In this document: positions 1-6,931 of the stretch, in pieces
How the letters are laid out: each line of letters begins with the position of its first letter
Position numbering within the stretch: the first letter of the stretch is position 1
NCBI GenBank assembly: GCA_003561715.1
Contig: PWVU01000074.1
Location: 1-18,463 of the forward strand
Length of the DNA: 18,463 bases
Origin: Candidatus Kaiserbacteria bacterium
GTDB lineage: Bacteria; Patescibacteriota; Minisyncoccia; Phycocordibacterales; UBA12088
Direction of reading: 5' to 3'
Program-made: the position numbers and the translations under genes
Notes under the pieces: generated by a model
Told to the model about the DNA's origin: nothing
What the model saw: the letters and a program-made list of their open reading frames with translations, nothing else
Databases searched by the model: none

Positions 1-1
1 C

Positions 2-1105
2 GGGTCTTCCTTGTATTCGCAACACATACACACGGCAACCACTTCGGTTAACATTACTATTTGTGGTGATGGCATCGTTCACCCCGGACAGGTGTGTGAT
101 GATGGGGTAAATACTGGTGAGTATGCGACATCGACTGCAACACGCAATTGTTTACCTGATTGCTCGGGCTTTGGTCCGTATTGTGGTGACGGCATTTTGC
201 AAACACTCTTTGGGGAGACGTGTGACGATGGTAATAACATTGATGGCGACGGGTGTGATGCGCAGTGTCAACAGGAGGTCCCTCCATCACTTGATCCCGG
301 CGGTACCGGTACGCCGGGTGGGGGAGGCGGGGGAAGTTCTCCGGGAGGTGGTGCCACACCGGGAGGTGCCCGAGATGGCTCTATTGCCATTGACCGCCCA
401 ACACGCGTAACGGTCGGTGGTATTGCCTATCCGGGTGCACGAGTTACGTTGCTTGTTGATGGCGTGGTTGCGGGCGTGATCGAGGCGAACAGCGCCGGCG
501 TATTTCAACGGACGTTTGATGATCTCACCCCGGGTCCTGCGACGTTTGGGTTTTGGGCGCTCGACAGTGCACAGCGACGTTCGATCACGTTCTCAAGTAC
601 GTTCGAAGTTATTCAGGGTGCTATGACGACGGTGACGGGGATTATCATTCCGCCCACGATAGAAGCGGTTCCCGACCGGGTTTCGCTGGGTACCCCTATC
701 GTATTCCGCGGCTCGGCGGCACCTAATGCGCTTGTGTCAACCTTTCTCAATCGAGATATGCCATCAGCGACGACCACAAGTGCTACTACCGGTGCGTGGG
801 AAGTGACGGTCCCCACCAATACATTGACCAACGAGAGTTTCCATACCGTGCGCGCACGCTATCGTAGTATTGCGGGAGCTCGGTTTGAGAGTGGATTCAG
901 CCAAGCACTCAATTTTTATGTCGGGGAGCGCGAGGCGGGTGGTACCATTAGTCCCGATATAAACCAGGACGGACGAGTCGACTTGGTCGATTTTTCCATT
1001 CTTTTGTTCAATTGGGGAACAAGTAATCCAATTGCGGATTTCAATCAAGACGGCATAGTCGACTTGGCGGATTTTTCCATTATGCTTTTCCATTGGACTG
1101 GATAA
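2..1105 (+). CDS. Secreted Cys-rich / Ig-like protein with C-terminal type I dockerin (5' partial)
   Basis: The frame is open to the left edge and has no signal peptide, so the N-terminus lies outside the window; a TTG at 11 is only an internal codon. Numbering from that codon, residues 18-87 hold two Cys-rich repeats of the Myxococcus-type disulfide family (CGDGI…C-D-D-G pattern). A Gly/Pro linker follows (97-120), then two beta-rich Ig-like domains (about 122-305), then a two-repeat dockerin at about 315-364. Both dockerin repeats keep the calcium-loop pattern DxNxDGxVxxxD (DINQDGRVDLVD and DFNQDGIVDLAD). The family role is binding a cohesin domain on a partner protein, outside the cell. 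Two cohesin-like anchored proteins follow directly, the next frame starting within about 50 nt, so this is probably their ligand. The dockerin and domain calls are firm; the substrate or biological role is unknown. Confidence 0.85.
   Translation, partial: GSSLYSQHIHTATTSVNITICGDGIVHPGQVCDDGVNTGEYATSTATRNCLPDCSGFGPYCGDGILQTLFGETCDDGNNIDGDGCDAQCQQEVPPSLDPGGTGTPGGGGGGSSPGGGATPGGARDGSIAIDRPTRVTVGGIAYPGARVTLLVDGVVAGVIEANSAGVFQRTFDDLTPGPATFGFWALDSAQRRSITFSSTFEVIQGAMTTVTGIIIPPTIEAVPDRVSLGTPIVFRGSAAPNALVSTFLNRDMPSATTTSATTGAWEVTVPTNTLTNESFHTVRARYRSIAGARFESGFSQALNFYVGEREAGGTISPDINQDGRVDLVDFSILLFNWGTSNPIADFNQDGIVDLADFSIMLFHWTG
959..1098 (+). repeat. Tandem DNA duplication encoding the two dockerin repeats
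   Basis: Two copies, about 959-1017 and 1040-1098, lie 81 bp (27 codons) apart. They share long identical runs such as GTCGACTTGG and GATTTTTCCATT. Dockerins always have two repeats, but near identity at DNA level suggests recent duplication or conversion. Confidence 0.7.
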
Positions 1106-1134
1106 CCATGCTGGGGAACAGGGCAATATACCTA

Positions 1135-1140
1135 TATACT
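1135..1140 (+). promoter_or_regulatory. Candidate -10 element (TATACT) before the cohesin gene
   Basis: TATACT lies just upstream of a cluster of ATG codons (1141, 1150, 1153). A start of transcription near 1147 would give a leader of only a few bases. No convincing -35 is seen, and read-through from the upstream dockerin gene is equally likely. Confidence 0.35.
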
Positions 1141-1152
1141 ATGGAGCATATG

Positions 1153-2145
1153 ATGCGAAGAGGTTCGTATATGATGTGTGCGTTGGGGATTGGGCTTTTT
1201 GTGCTTGTGTTAGGGTATGCTGCGCCATCGCATGCCCAGGAGCTCGAAGTGGCGCTTGAGCCGACTGAGCGGGTGTATGTGCCGGGAGATGTGTTTGTCA
1301 TGCCGGTGCGTGTCCGTGGGGTGACCGAATGTGTGAATGCGTTTTCTCTGGAGGTTGGCTATGATACGGAGTATCTTACCGCGGTTGATGTCGCGCGGGG
1401 ACTCTCGATCATGACCCTGTGGACTGAAAGTCCAACCATTGATCAAGAGCAAGGCACGATTACGTTCACGGGAGGTGTGCCTGGCGGGTATTGCGGTCGT
1501 TTGCAGGGAGATCCGGGACTCACCAATATACTCACAGAGATCGTGTTCAGCGTTCGTTCGGTATCTGAGCGAGAAAATGTACGCGTGCCTATTAGTATCA
1601 GTCGAGCAACGGTACATGCGCACGACGGAGTGGGGACTCTGTTGCCGGTAACCTCGCGCAGTGCAACCATTGAGATCAGCCCAACTATCGACCTTGCACC
1701 AACAAACGAGTGGATCGAACGGGGGCGTGGAGATAGTACCGCACCTGCTCTTTTTGACGTGATACTCCATTCCGACCCCGCGGTTGCCGATGGACGGTAT
1801 TACATTGTATTTTCGACGACCGATAAGGAAAGTGGCATAAGCCACTTTGAAGTACTTGAAACCGATCCTCGACAGTGGGGCTTTTTGACGTGGGTAACGC
1901 GTGAATCCGGCTGGATACCGGTTGAATCGAATATATATGTGTTGCGAGACCAAAGCCTTCGCAGTGCCATTCAAGTGAAAGCCGTCGACAAGGCAGGGAA
2001 TGAACGTATTGTGACCTATCAGCCACCCGAGCATCTGCGAAGTATGTTTCATTGGACTGATGGTATCGCGGTGATCGTGGTTGTCTTGCTTATTGCCGGT
2101 GCGGCATATCTTATCCGCAGACGCCAAGACAATTCAAAGGTATAA
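1153..2145 (+). CDS. Membrane-anchored cohesin-domain surface protein
   Basis: A 330-aa exported protein. A signal peptide (1-28) ends in SHA before QE. Residues about 29-176 look like a cohesin domain: a beta-rich stretch with FSLEVGYDTEYLTAVDV, then LWTESP at 89-94, then GTITFTGGVPGG, and a closing 'AHDGVGTLLP' segment. Residues 200-290 resemble an Ig/fibronectin-type domain (ending VKAVDKAGNE). A single membrane helix lies at about 304-321, followed by RRRQDNSKV as a short inside tail. The start at 1153 is preferred because GGAG (1143-1146) lies 6 nt upstream and the signal peptide is well proportioned; 1108, 1141 and 1150 are alternatives. Four cysteines or fewer are visible, with C60 and C114 possibly paired. 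It follows the dockerin gene and is separated by one base from the next cohesin gene, which suggests an operon. Likely role (inferred): a cell-surface receptor for dockerin proteins. Confidence 0.8.
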   Translation: MRRGSYMMCALGIGLFVLVLGYAAPSHAQELEVALEPTERVYVPGDVFVMPVRVRGVTECVNAFSLEVGYDTEYLTAVDVARGLSIMTLWTESPTIDQEQGTITFTGGVPGGYCGRLQGDPGLTNILTEIVFSVRSVSERENVRVPISISRATVHAHDGVGTLLPVTSRSATIEISPTIDLAPTNEWIERGRGDSTAPALFDVILHSDPAVADGRYYIVFSTTDKESGISHFEVLETDPRQWGFLTWVTRESGWIPVESNIYVLRDQSLRSAIQVKAVDKAGNERIVTYQPPEHLRSMFHWTDGIAVIVVVLLIAGAAYLIRRRQDNSKV

Positions 2146-2146
2146 T

Positions 2147-3994
2147 ATGCATATGCAAACGCTATCAAACATGCTGTGGCAGTTGTTCATGCGAAAGTTT
2201 CAGCTTGTTTATATCCTGGTTGCATGTGTGTGTGTGGTGCTATACAGCGGAATGCCTGCGTTTGCCCAGCAGTCCGATGCGCTTCTGTACCTCTCGCCCG
2301 CCTCGGCGGTAGTCACGATCGGCGAAACGTTCACGATCGATGTCCTGCTTGATACGGGAGGACAGATGATCAATGCGGCCGAAGGGGCGATTACATTCAA
2401 TGAAGATGATCTTACGTTGGTGTCCCTCGATGCATCCGGCGCGATATTCTCTTCATGGGTAGAGGTGCCCTCGTATGAAGCGGACTCCGGACGTATTACG
2501 TTCTCCGGAGTCACGGGGCGAGTCGGGTATCGGGGAAACGATGGTCGCGTCGTGCGTGTGACGTTCCGGGCCTTGCGTAATACCGCTAGTCAGGTGTGGT
2601 TTTCTCAGGGAGCCGCTGTGCTGTCCGCTGACGGACAGGCGAGTAATGTCTTGAGCCAGCTTCGCTCGGGAACCTATACGCTGACTTCGCGCGAAGTGGT
2701 GCCAAGCTTGGCGGTAGTGTCAGAATCGGTACCGGATACTGATGATGTGCGATCGCCCTCAAGCTCAGCAGGACCCATCCGCTCTTCCACGCACCCAACG
2801 GAATCAGGCTGGTATGGGACAACCACTGCATTTTTGCACTGGGATCTACCGGATGATGTCCAAGAGATCCGAACGGGACTCTCGACCGATTCTTCGGCAC
2901 TGCCCACCGAGAGACACGAGACGGTTATTCATGAGTATGTTGTCTCCGGGCTTCCTCAAGGAGTAGCGTACTTTGCCTTGCAGATGCGGGATGAAAGCGG
3001 ATGGGGTGCGGTATATCGATATCGTTTGCAAAGTGATATCGAACCCCCGCACGATCTGGTTCTTACCAAGAGGGAACGCGAAGATCCGACCGATCCCGAA
3101 GTTGTGTTTTCTATCGGTGCACGTGATGACCGTTCGGGGATTGCATCGTACGCAGTGTCGATCAATAGTGGCCGACCTCGTACGCTTTCTCCGGAAGAAA
3201 TAGGCTTTACCGAGATATTTGAAACGCCGGGGCGACATACGGTACGACTCACCGCGTACGATCGGGCAGGCAACAGTACATCGACCTCGACAACGGTTGA
3301 TATCCAAGCACTTGATACGCCGCGTATCGTGCAGATACCCGACTCAGTACTGGTGGGTAGTCCGCTTTCAGTCCGCGGCGAAACATATCCAAGTGGGACT
3401 GTCCTCGTATCGATTCGATTCAATGAGGGTGAGGCGCAAGAGCGAGAAGTGAGTGCTGATGCGCAGGGAGTGTTTGTGGCAACCATCATCGACGTCGCTC
3501 GAGAAGGAGTGTACGAGATCGCACTGACTGCCGTCGATGAACGTGGTGCGCGTAGTCAACCCACAGCACCTCATGTCACACAGGTGACCCAGCCCACGCT
3601 GGTGCTGTTTGGTACCATGGCGATAAACTATATCAGCCTGTTTGGTGCATTGTTGGGATTAGTCGCATTCCTGGTCTTTCTCATATGGGCGACGATGGGC
3701 ATGATCCGGGCAATGCGACGACGAGTACATACGGAAACCTCTGAAGCTATCGAGGTACTGCACACTTCATTTGAGGATATTAAGCAAGATGCTCGTTCAT
3801 TGGTGCGTGTTATTACCAAAGCGTCAGCGCGAAGACCTTTGACTGATGAAGAAGAATTGGTCATTGCAACCATGCAAAAGCATCTCTCGGAAGCGGAAGA
3901 GCATATTGCCAAAGAGATCAAAGATATTGAGGAGACAACACATGTCTCTGCATCTGCTCCTGTGCAAGTGCGACTTGGAAAACGCACGGTATAG
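2147..3994 (+). CDS. Large membrane-anchored cohesin/Ig-like protein with cytoplasmic helical tail
   Basis: A 615-aa protein with a signal sequence (1-40, ending PAFA before QQ). A cohesin-like domain spans about 45-180 (contains SSWVEVP at 102-108, then GRITFSG). Next come a Ser/Pro linker (193-220), an extracellular Fn3/Ig-type region (222-385, with TAYDRAGNSTS) and a second Ig-like domain (390-480). A membrane helix sits at about 497-520 and is followed by the basic stop RAMRRR. Unlike its upstream neighbour it has about 90 residues on the cytoplasmic side, mostly charged helix (EEELVIATMQKHLSEAEE), which could pass a signal or tether to an internal partner. The ATG at 2147 lies one base after the previous stop, with AAAGG six bases upstream, so translation is probably coupled. 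Domain calls rest on sequence pattern only. The function as a surface scaffold is inferred. Confidence 0.8.
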   Translation: MHMQTLSNMLWQLFMRKFQLVYILVACVCVVLYSGMPAFAQQSDALLYLSPASAVVTIGETFTIDVLLDTGGQMINAAEGAITFNEDDLTLVSLDASGAIFSSWVEVPSYEADSGRITFSGVTGRVGYRGNDGRVVRVTFRALRNTASQVWFSQGAAVLSADGQASNVLSQLRSGTYTLTSREVVPSLAVVSESVPDTDDVRSPSSSAGPIRSSTHPTESGWYGTTTAFLHWDLPDDVQEIRTGLSTDSSALPTERHETVIHEYVVSGLPQGVAYFALQMRDESGWGAVYRYRLQSDIEPPHDLVLTKREREDPTDPEVVFSIGARDDRSGIASYAVSINSGRPRTLSPEEIGFTEIFETPGRHTVRLTAYDRAGNSTSTSTTVDIQALDTPRIVQIPDSVLVGSPLSVRGETYPSGTVLVSIRFNEGEAQEREVSADAQGVFVATIIDVAREGVYEIALTAVDERGARSQPTAPHVTQVTQPTLVLFGTMAINYISLFGALLGLVAFLVFLIWATMGMIRAMRRRVHTETSEAIEVLHTSFEDIKQDARSLVRVITKASARRPLTDEEELVIATMQKHLSEAEEHIAKEIKDIEETTHVSASAPVQVRLGKRTV

Positions 3995-4000
3995 AGTGGT

Positions 4001-4180
4001 ATGCGAATTTCGCACACGCCACGCGCGTGGAGTATGTGTTTAGACGACCTCTCGGGTTTTTCGCAAAGCTCTCATAAAGCACAGGTTCTCTGGGAATCTG
4101 AAGAGCTTCGCCATCATAGGGACTTCCAGCTGGATGCTGTGAATGACCCGGAAACTATTCGCCTAGGAGTATATCAATAG
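4001..4180 (+). CDS. Small hypothetical protein (59 aa)
   Basis: A complete ATG-to-TAG frame fills the gap between the 615-aa protein and the convergent gene, overlapping the latter's stop by 7 bases. The product is soluble and charged, with no membrane segment. It starts MRISHTPRAW and has a central helix-like stretch with WESEELRHHRDFQLDAV. TATAGA (3990-3995) sits five bases before the ATG, close to the leaderless layout seen at other genes here, and overlaps the upstream stop codon. It is in the same frame as the upstream gene, separated by TAG AGT GGT. I do not recognise the family. It could be a real short gene or a chance open frame; the tight fit and the promoter-like element favour a gene. 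Confidence 0.5.
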   Translation: MRISHTPRAWSMCLDDLSGFSQSSHKAQVLWESEELRHHRDFQLDAVNDPETIRLGVYQ

Positions 4181-4839
4181 CGCATGTGTCGCATGAGGAC
4201 TAACAGATCGGCAGTTGAAACGCGACCGTCGCCATTGAGGTCGTAGCGGGTGTCGTACGGTGTGAACAAGCGTGTGGTGAGTATACCGAGGTCCGCAATG
4301 GTAACGCTATTGCTGTTCGTAAGGTCAGGGGAGGGAGTTCCCGCTTCACGAATGACTAATGTGAGAGGGACGCTTCTTTCAAACACTGAGGTACCCGCAC
4401 CATCATGCGCGAGTATCTGCGGGTCTTCAAGTAATAGTTCTGCAGTTCCCGTTTCCCGTGCTTCGATCACAAAGCTGAACAACTCACCCGTGCCGGTAAA
4501 ACCTCCGAGCGCTATGATGCCGCCGGAAAAGTCGACCTGAGAAACGGTGCCTACTTGCGGCTCTGCAGTCCAAAGATCAACAATACTATTGTTGGTTGAG
4601 AATGACGTAATAGCTATCTCAGGCGGCATAACCACTGAACCACCCACCACATTTATCGGGACAGATGACTGTACCATGACGGTGACGCTCGTGGTTGCGC
4701 CGACTTCAAGAAAGCGTTCAGCCGGCACAAAGGTGAGCATATCTCTCGACTGCGAAAAGCCTATTGCTGATGCAATAAGAGCAACGATCGGAAAGCCGAT
4801 CATAAGGCGATAACGGTGCCGGTACAGTACGTGTCGCAT
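4174..4839 (-). CDS. Secreted protein with both a cohesin-like and a dockerin domain
   Basis: A 221-aa protein. The start MRHVLYRHRYRL is chosen at 4839 because it leads directly into a signal/anchor helix (13-28); the frame is open further upstream but that part reads as non-coding and crosses the divergent capA-like gene. Residues about 33-165 are cohesin-like: LDLW-type motif 'VDLWTAEP' at 87-94, FSGGIIALGGF, and 'ILAHDGAGTS' near the end, matching the cohesin of the 330-aa protein. The C-terminus (172-221) is a dockerin. Its first loop is degenerate (DLTNSNSVTIAD, with Thr and Ser at calcium positions 3 and 5), and its second is canonical (DLNGDGRVSTAD). Holding both partners in one chain could allow chaining or capping of an assembly. 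It has no C-terminal anchor. It is convergent with the surface operon and divergent from the CapA-like gene. Confidence 0.8.
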   Translation of the reverse strand: MRHVLYRHRYRLMIGFPIVALIASAIGFSQSRDMLTFVPAERFLEVGATTSVTVMVQSSVPINVVGGSVVMPPEIAITSFSTNNSIVDLWTAEPQVGTVSQVDFSGGIIALGGFTGTGELFSFVIEARETGTAELLLEDPQILAHDGAGTSVFERSVPLTLVIREAGTPSPDLTNSNSVTIADLGILTTRLFTPYDTRYDLNGDGRVSTADLLVLMRHMRY

Positions 4840-4935
4840 GGGAATGTGCTTACCACTATAGCAAAAACCGCACGATAGTGATATCTGGTTTTCAACTGAA
4901 GTGTGTATTGTGGCACTGGTGTGACGAATTGAGCA

Positions 4936-4944
4936 TGGTATGCT
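4936..4944 (+). promoter_or_regulatory. Extended -10 (TGGTATGCT), leaderless promoter of the CapA-like gene
   Basis: TG-G-TATGCT is followed by six bases (CGGACT) and then the ATG at 4951, so transcription is expected to begin on the start codon. No good -35 at the usual distance; an extended -10 can compensate. Confidence 0.6.
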
Positions 4945-4950
4945 CGGACT

Positions 4951-5997
4951 ATGCCCAGAGTTGATGCCAATCGATATTCTTTCCGCGGGAAAGGATTGCA
5001 TTTGAGTGTACTGCTTGCGGTCGCAGTGCTTTTGGGAGGGGGTACGGCGGCATGGCATATCTCCGAACAAAGTGAAACATTCACCTACTATGTACGCAAC
5101 TATGATGAAGTACGTGACAAAACAAATGGTTTTTCTCTAGAGCAGGTGGCACATGCTGAGCCTGTACGTATAGCATTTGTCGGCGATCTGATGCTTGATC
5201 GGGGTATTCGTCAGATTGCCGGACGTCTGGGGTACGAAGTATTTCTCGCCGGTATAGCGGAGATTGCGCAGGAGGTGGATGTGGTTGTCGGTAACCTTGA
5301 AGGGCCGATCACCACACATGCGTCCAAAAGCATCTATACAGATAGTGAAGATGGTCAAGATCATTTTACGTTCACCTTTGCTCCGGAAGTTGCAACGCAT
5401 CTTGCTTCAGCAGGTGTTTCGGTCGTCTCGCTGGCAAACAATCACGCTCTTGATTTTGGTGCCGAAGGATTGGTGCAGACGCGCGCTCATTTGCGCGATG
5501 CGGGAATTGGGTTTTTCGGCGATCCGCATGAGCCTGCATATCATATACATATGGTGGAGCGAGAAGACATGACAGTGGCATTGGTGGGGTACAATCAATT
5601 CGGCTCACCACACGAGACTGAAACACGGGAAGCGATCGCCCGCGCGCGTGCAGATAGCGACTGGGTGATCGTTATGCCGCATTGGGGCGAGGAATATACG
5701 ACAGAGATAACCGACACGCAGTATCGCCTTGCCCGAGACTTTATCGAAGCGGGTGCCGACGTGGTCATGGGTGCGCATCCCCATGTCATCCAGAGATCCG
5801 AGCGCTACCAAGATGGTGTTGTCTATTACTCACTCGGCAATGCGGTTTTCGATCAGTGGTTTTCTGCGGACGTTTCGTGTGGTCTTGCGGTGTTGGTGAC
5901 GCTTGATCCGAAACAGGGAGTGGTCTTCGAAGAACGATTCTTTTGGAGTACTTCACGCGGTGTCTCGGTTGTAGCGCAGTGTCCCGAGCAGGTGTGA
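4951..5997 (+). CDS. CapA/PgsA-family metallophosphoesterase-like protein, membrane anchored
   Basis: A 348-aa protein with an N-terminal signal-anchor (about 17-36) and the catalytic fold outside. All hallmark motifs of the CapA (poly-gamma-glutamate synthesis) branch of calcineurin-like phosphoesterases are present in order: VGDLMLDRG (77-85), GNLEGPI (114-120), LANNHALDFG (161-170), MPHWGEEYT (242-250), GAHPHVIQ (274-281) and YSLGNAVFD (293-301). These carry the expected metal ligands (D79, N115, N163-H165, H244, H276, H278). The length suits the family. The activity in this group is not settled; members act in capsule or poly-gamma-glutamate export and in cell-envelope work. No capB or capC is next to it, so a general envelope hydrolase role is as likely as polymer synthesis. 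ATG at 4951 is fixed by the promoter six bases upstream. Confidence 0.9.
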   Translation: MPRVDANRYSFRGKGLHLSVLLAVAVLLGGGTAAWHISEQSETFTYYVRNYDEVRDKTNGFSLEQVAHAEPVRIAFVGDLMLDRGIRQIAGRLGYEVFLAGIAEIAQEVDVVVGNLEGPITTHASKSIYTDSEDGQDHFTFTFAPEVATHLASAGVSVVSLANNHALDFGAEGLVQTRAHLRDAGIGFFGDPHEPAYHIHMVEREDMTVALVGYNQFGSPHETETREAIARARADSDWVIVMPHWGEEYTTEITDTQYRLARDFIEAGADVVMGAHPHVIQRSERYQDGVVYYSLGNAVFDQWFSADVSCGLAVLVTLDPKQGVVFEERFFWSTSRGVSVVAQCPEQV

Positions 5998-6035
5998 GTA
6001 TGCTGTCCACTCTTTCCCAAACGTGCAATACGTTT

Positions 6036-6041
6036 TACACT
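6036..6041 (+). promoter_or_regulatory. Candidate -10 (TACACT) of the nnrE-like gene
   Basis: TACACT lies eight bases before the ATG at 6050. A weak TTTCCC at 6013-6018 sits 17 bp upstream. The predicted transcript would have zero to two leader bases. Confidence 0.45.
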
Positions 6042-6049
6042 AGTGGTAT

Positions 6050-6745
6050 ATGCGTGCACTTTCTCGCCGAGAACTCCAAGATCTCGATGAACGCATGATA
6101 CACCAGTATCATGTTCCGCTTGCGGTCACCCTTGAAAAAATTGCCAAAGGCGCTGTGTTGCTAACGGAAGAACGGTATCCGTATGCGCGTCGCGCAGTCA
6201 TTGTTGCCGGCTCGGGTAACACAGGGGGGGTAGGACTTATACTCGCACGCTTTCTTGCCGAGCGAGGAATTGCCGTGTGTATTATTCTTACCCAACACGA
6301 GCTGTTCCTAAAGCCGACTTCCCAGCGCATGTTTTCGCATTTGCACCATGACACTATGCTTGGGGTGAGTCCGGAGGCGCATGATGACGAATTGCGTGAT
6401 GTGCTCTACAGCACCAACGTAATTATTGATTGCATGGTAGGGTATCCCCTTGGGCGAAGTCCGGAAGGGGAGGTGCGGCGTTTGATCGGACTCGTGAATG
6501 AGAGTCCTGTGCCGACACTTGCGATAGATGTCCCATCGGGTTTTGATGCGGATCGGGGACCGATATATGGGACACATATTGTGGCTGATAGTACGTTGAT
6601 GCATGTGTTGCCCCGCTCCGCGGCTCTTTCAGAAGATACCGGCGCGCTCTATCTGGTTGATGTGGGTGTACCTGAAGCGTGGTTTCGACAGGAAGAAATT
6701 AAGCCACCCGAGTACGACCTTCGCGGATTATATCCACTGCGGTAG
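6050..6745 (+). CDS. nnrE: NAD(P)H-hydrate epimerase-like protein (YjeF N-terminal domain)
   Basis: A 231-aa cytosolic protein with the Rossmann-like YjeF_N fold. This family interconverts the R and S forms of hydrated NAD(P)H so that a dehydratase can repair them. Visible motifs: the N-terminal helix LSRRELQDLDERMI; AGSGNTGGVGL (53-63), the counterpart of the family's GxGNNGGDGL; 'IIDCMVGYPLGR' (125-136); and DVPSGFDADRGPIYG (160-174), very close to the family's D(I/V)PSG-hydrophobic-DAD-x-G. Asn58 and Asp61 of the classic glycine loop are Thr and Val here, and 'NAG' of the first helix is replaced by 'KGA', so substrate or potassium binding may be altered. The kinase/dehydratase half (YjeF_C) is absent, as in stand-alone epimerases. 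Fold call is firm; activity is probable only. Confidence 0.8.
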   Translation: MRALSRRELQDLDERMIHQYHVPLAVTLEKIAKGAVLLTEERYPYARRAVIVAGSGNTGGVGLILARFLAERGIAVCIILTQHELFLKPTSQRMFSHLHHDTMLGVSPEAHDDELRDVLYSTNVIIDCMVGYPLGRSPEGEVRRLIGLVNESPVPTLAIDVPSGFDADRGPIYGTHIVADSTLMHVLPRSAALSEDTGALYLVDVGVPEAWFRQEEIKPPEYDLRGLYPLR

Positions 6746-6916
6746 CGTCGTCGGCGCATACCACGTGAGATACATAATTGGGAGGCGAATAGTGCTTGTT
6801 TGTCAACTACCCGTGAGCGGAATGTGCCGAAAGCGCGGTGCATAGACGTGTTGATGACCTTGTTGATACAAGAGGGCGTATTCAGACAAAACACTTCGAG
6901 CGACGTTCGTCATCCG

Positions 6917-6925
6917 TGGTATACT
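6917..6925 (+). promoter_or_regulatory. Extended -10 (TGGTATACT), leaderless promoter of the VIT1-like gene
   Basis: TG-G-TATACT is followed by GCTACC and then ATG at 6932. This decides the start over upstream in-frame codons. The rest of 6746-6931 shows no gene I can support. Confidence 0.65.
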
Positions 6926-6931
6926 GCTACC

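Noticed and set aside
1091..2060. CATTGGACTG shared by the ends of the dockerin gene (FHWTG) and the 330-aa protein (FHWTD)
   Set aside because: A ten-base match in unlike settings (dockerin helix and pre-membrane segment); likely coincidence.
3992..4180. Read-through of the TAG at 3992-3994 joining the 615-aa protein to the following in-frame 59-aa ORF
   Set aside because: Same frame and only two codons between, but nothing suggests TAG suppression, and TAG is used as a stop elsewhere (for example 8558-8560, 18460-18462). A separate start fits better.
4840..4950. Minus-strand promoter for the 221-aa cohesin-dockerin gene (TATAGT at about 15 bases before its ATG)
   Set aside because: The -10 is plausible but TTGAAA lies too far upstream and the gap to ATG is not the leaderless one; too weak to list.
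6780..6845. 17-codon GTG frame (6792-6845) behind a strong GGGAGG six bases upstream
   Set aside because: Well-formed ribosome-binding site, but very short, no promoter, and the next gene has its own leaderless promoter. Chance or an untested leader peptide.
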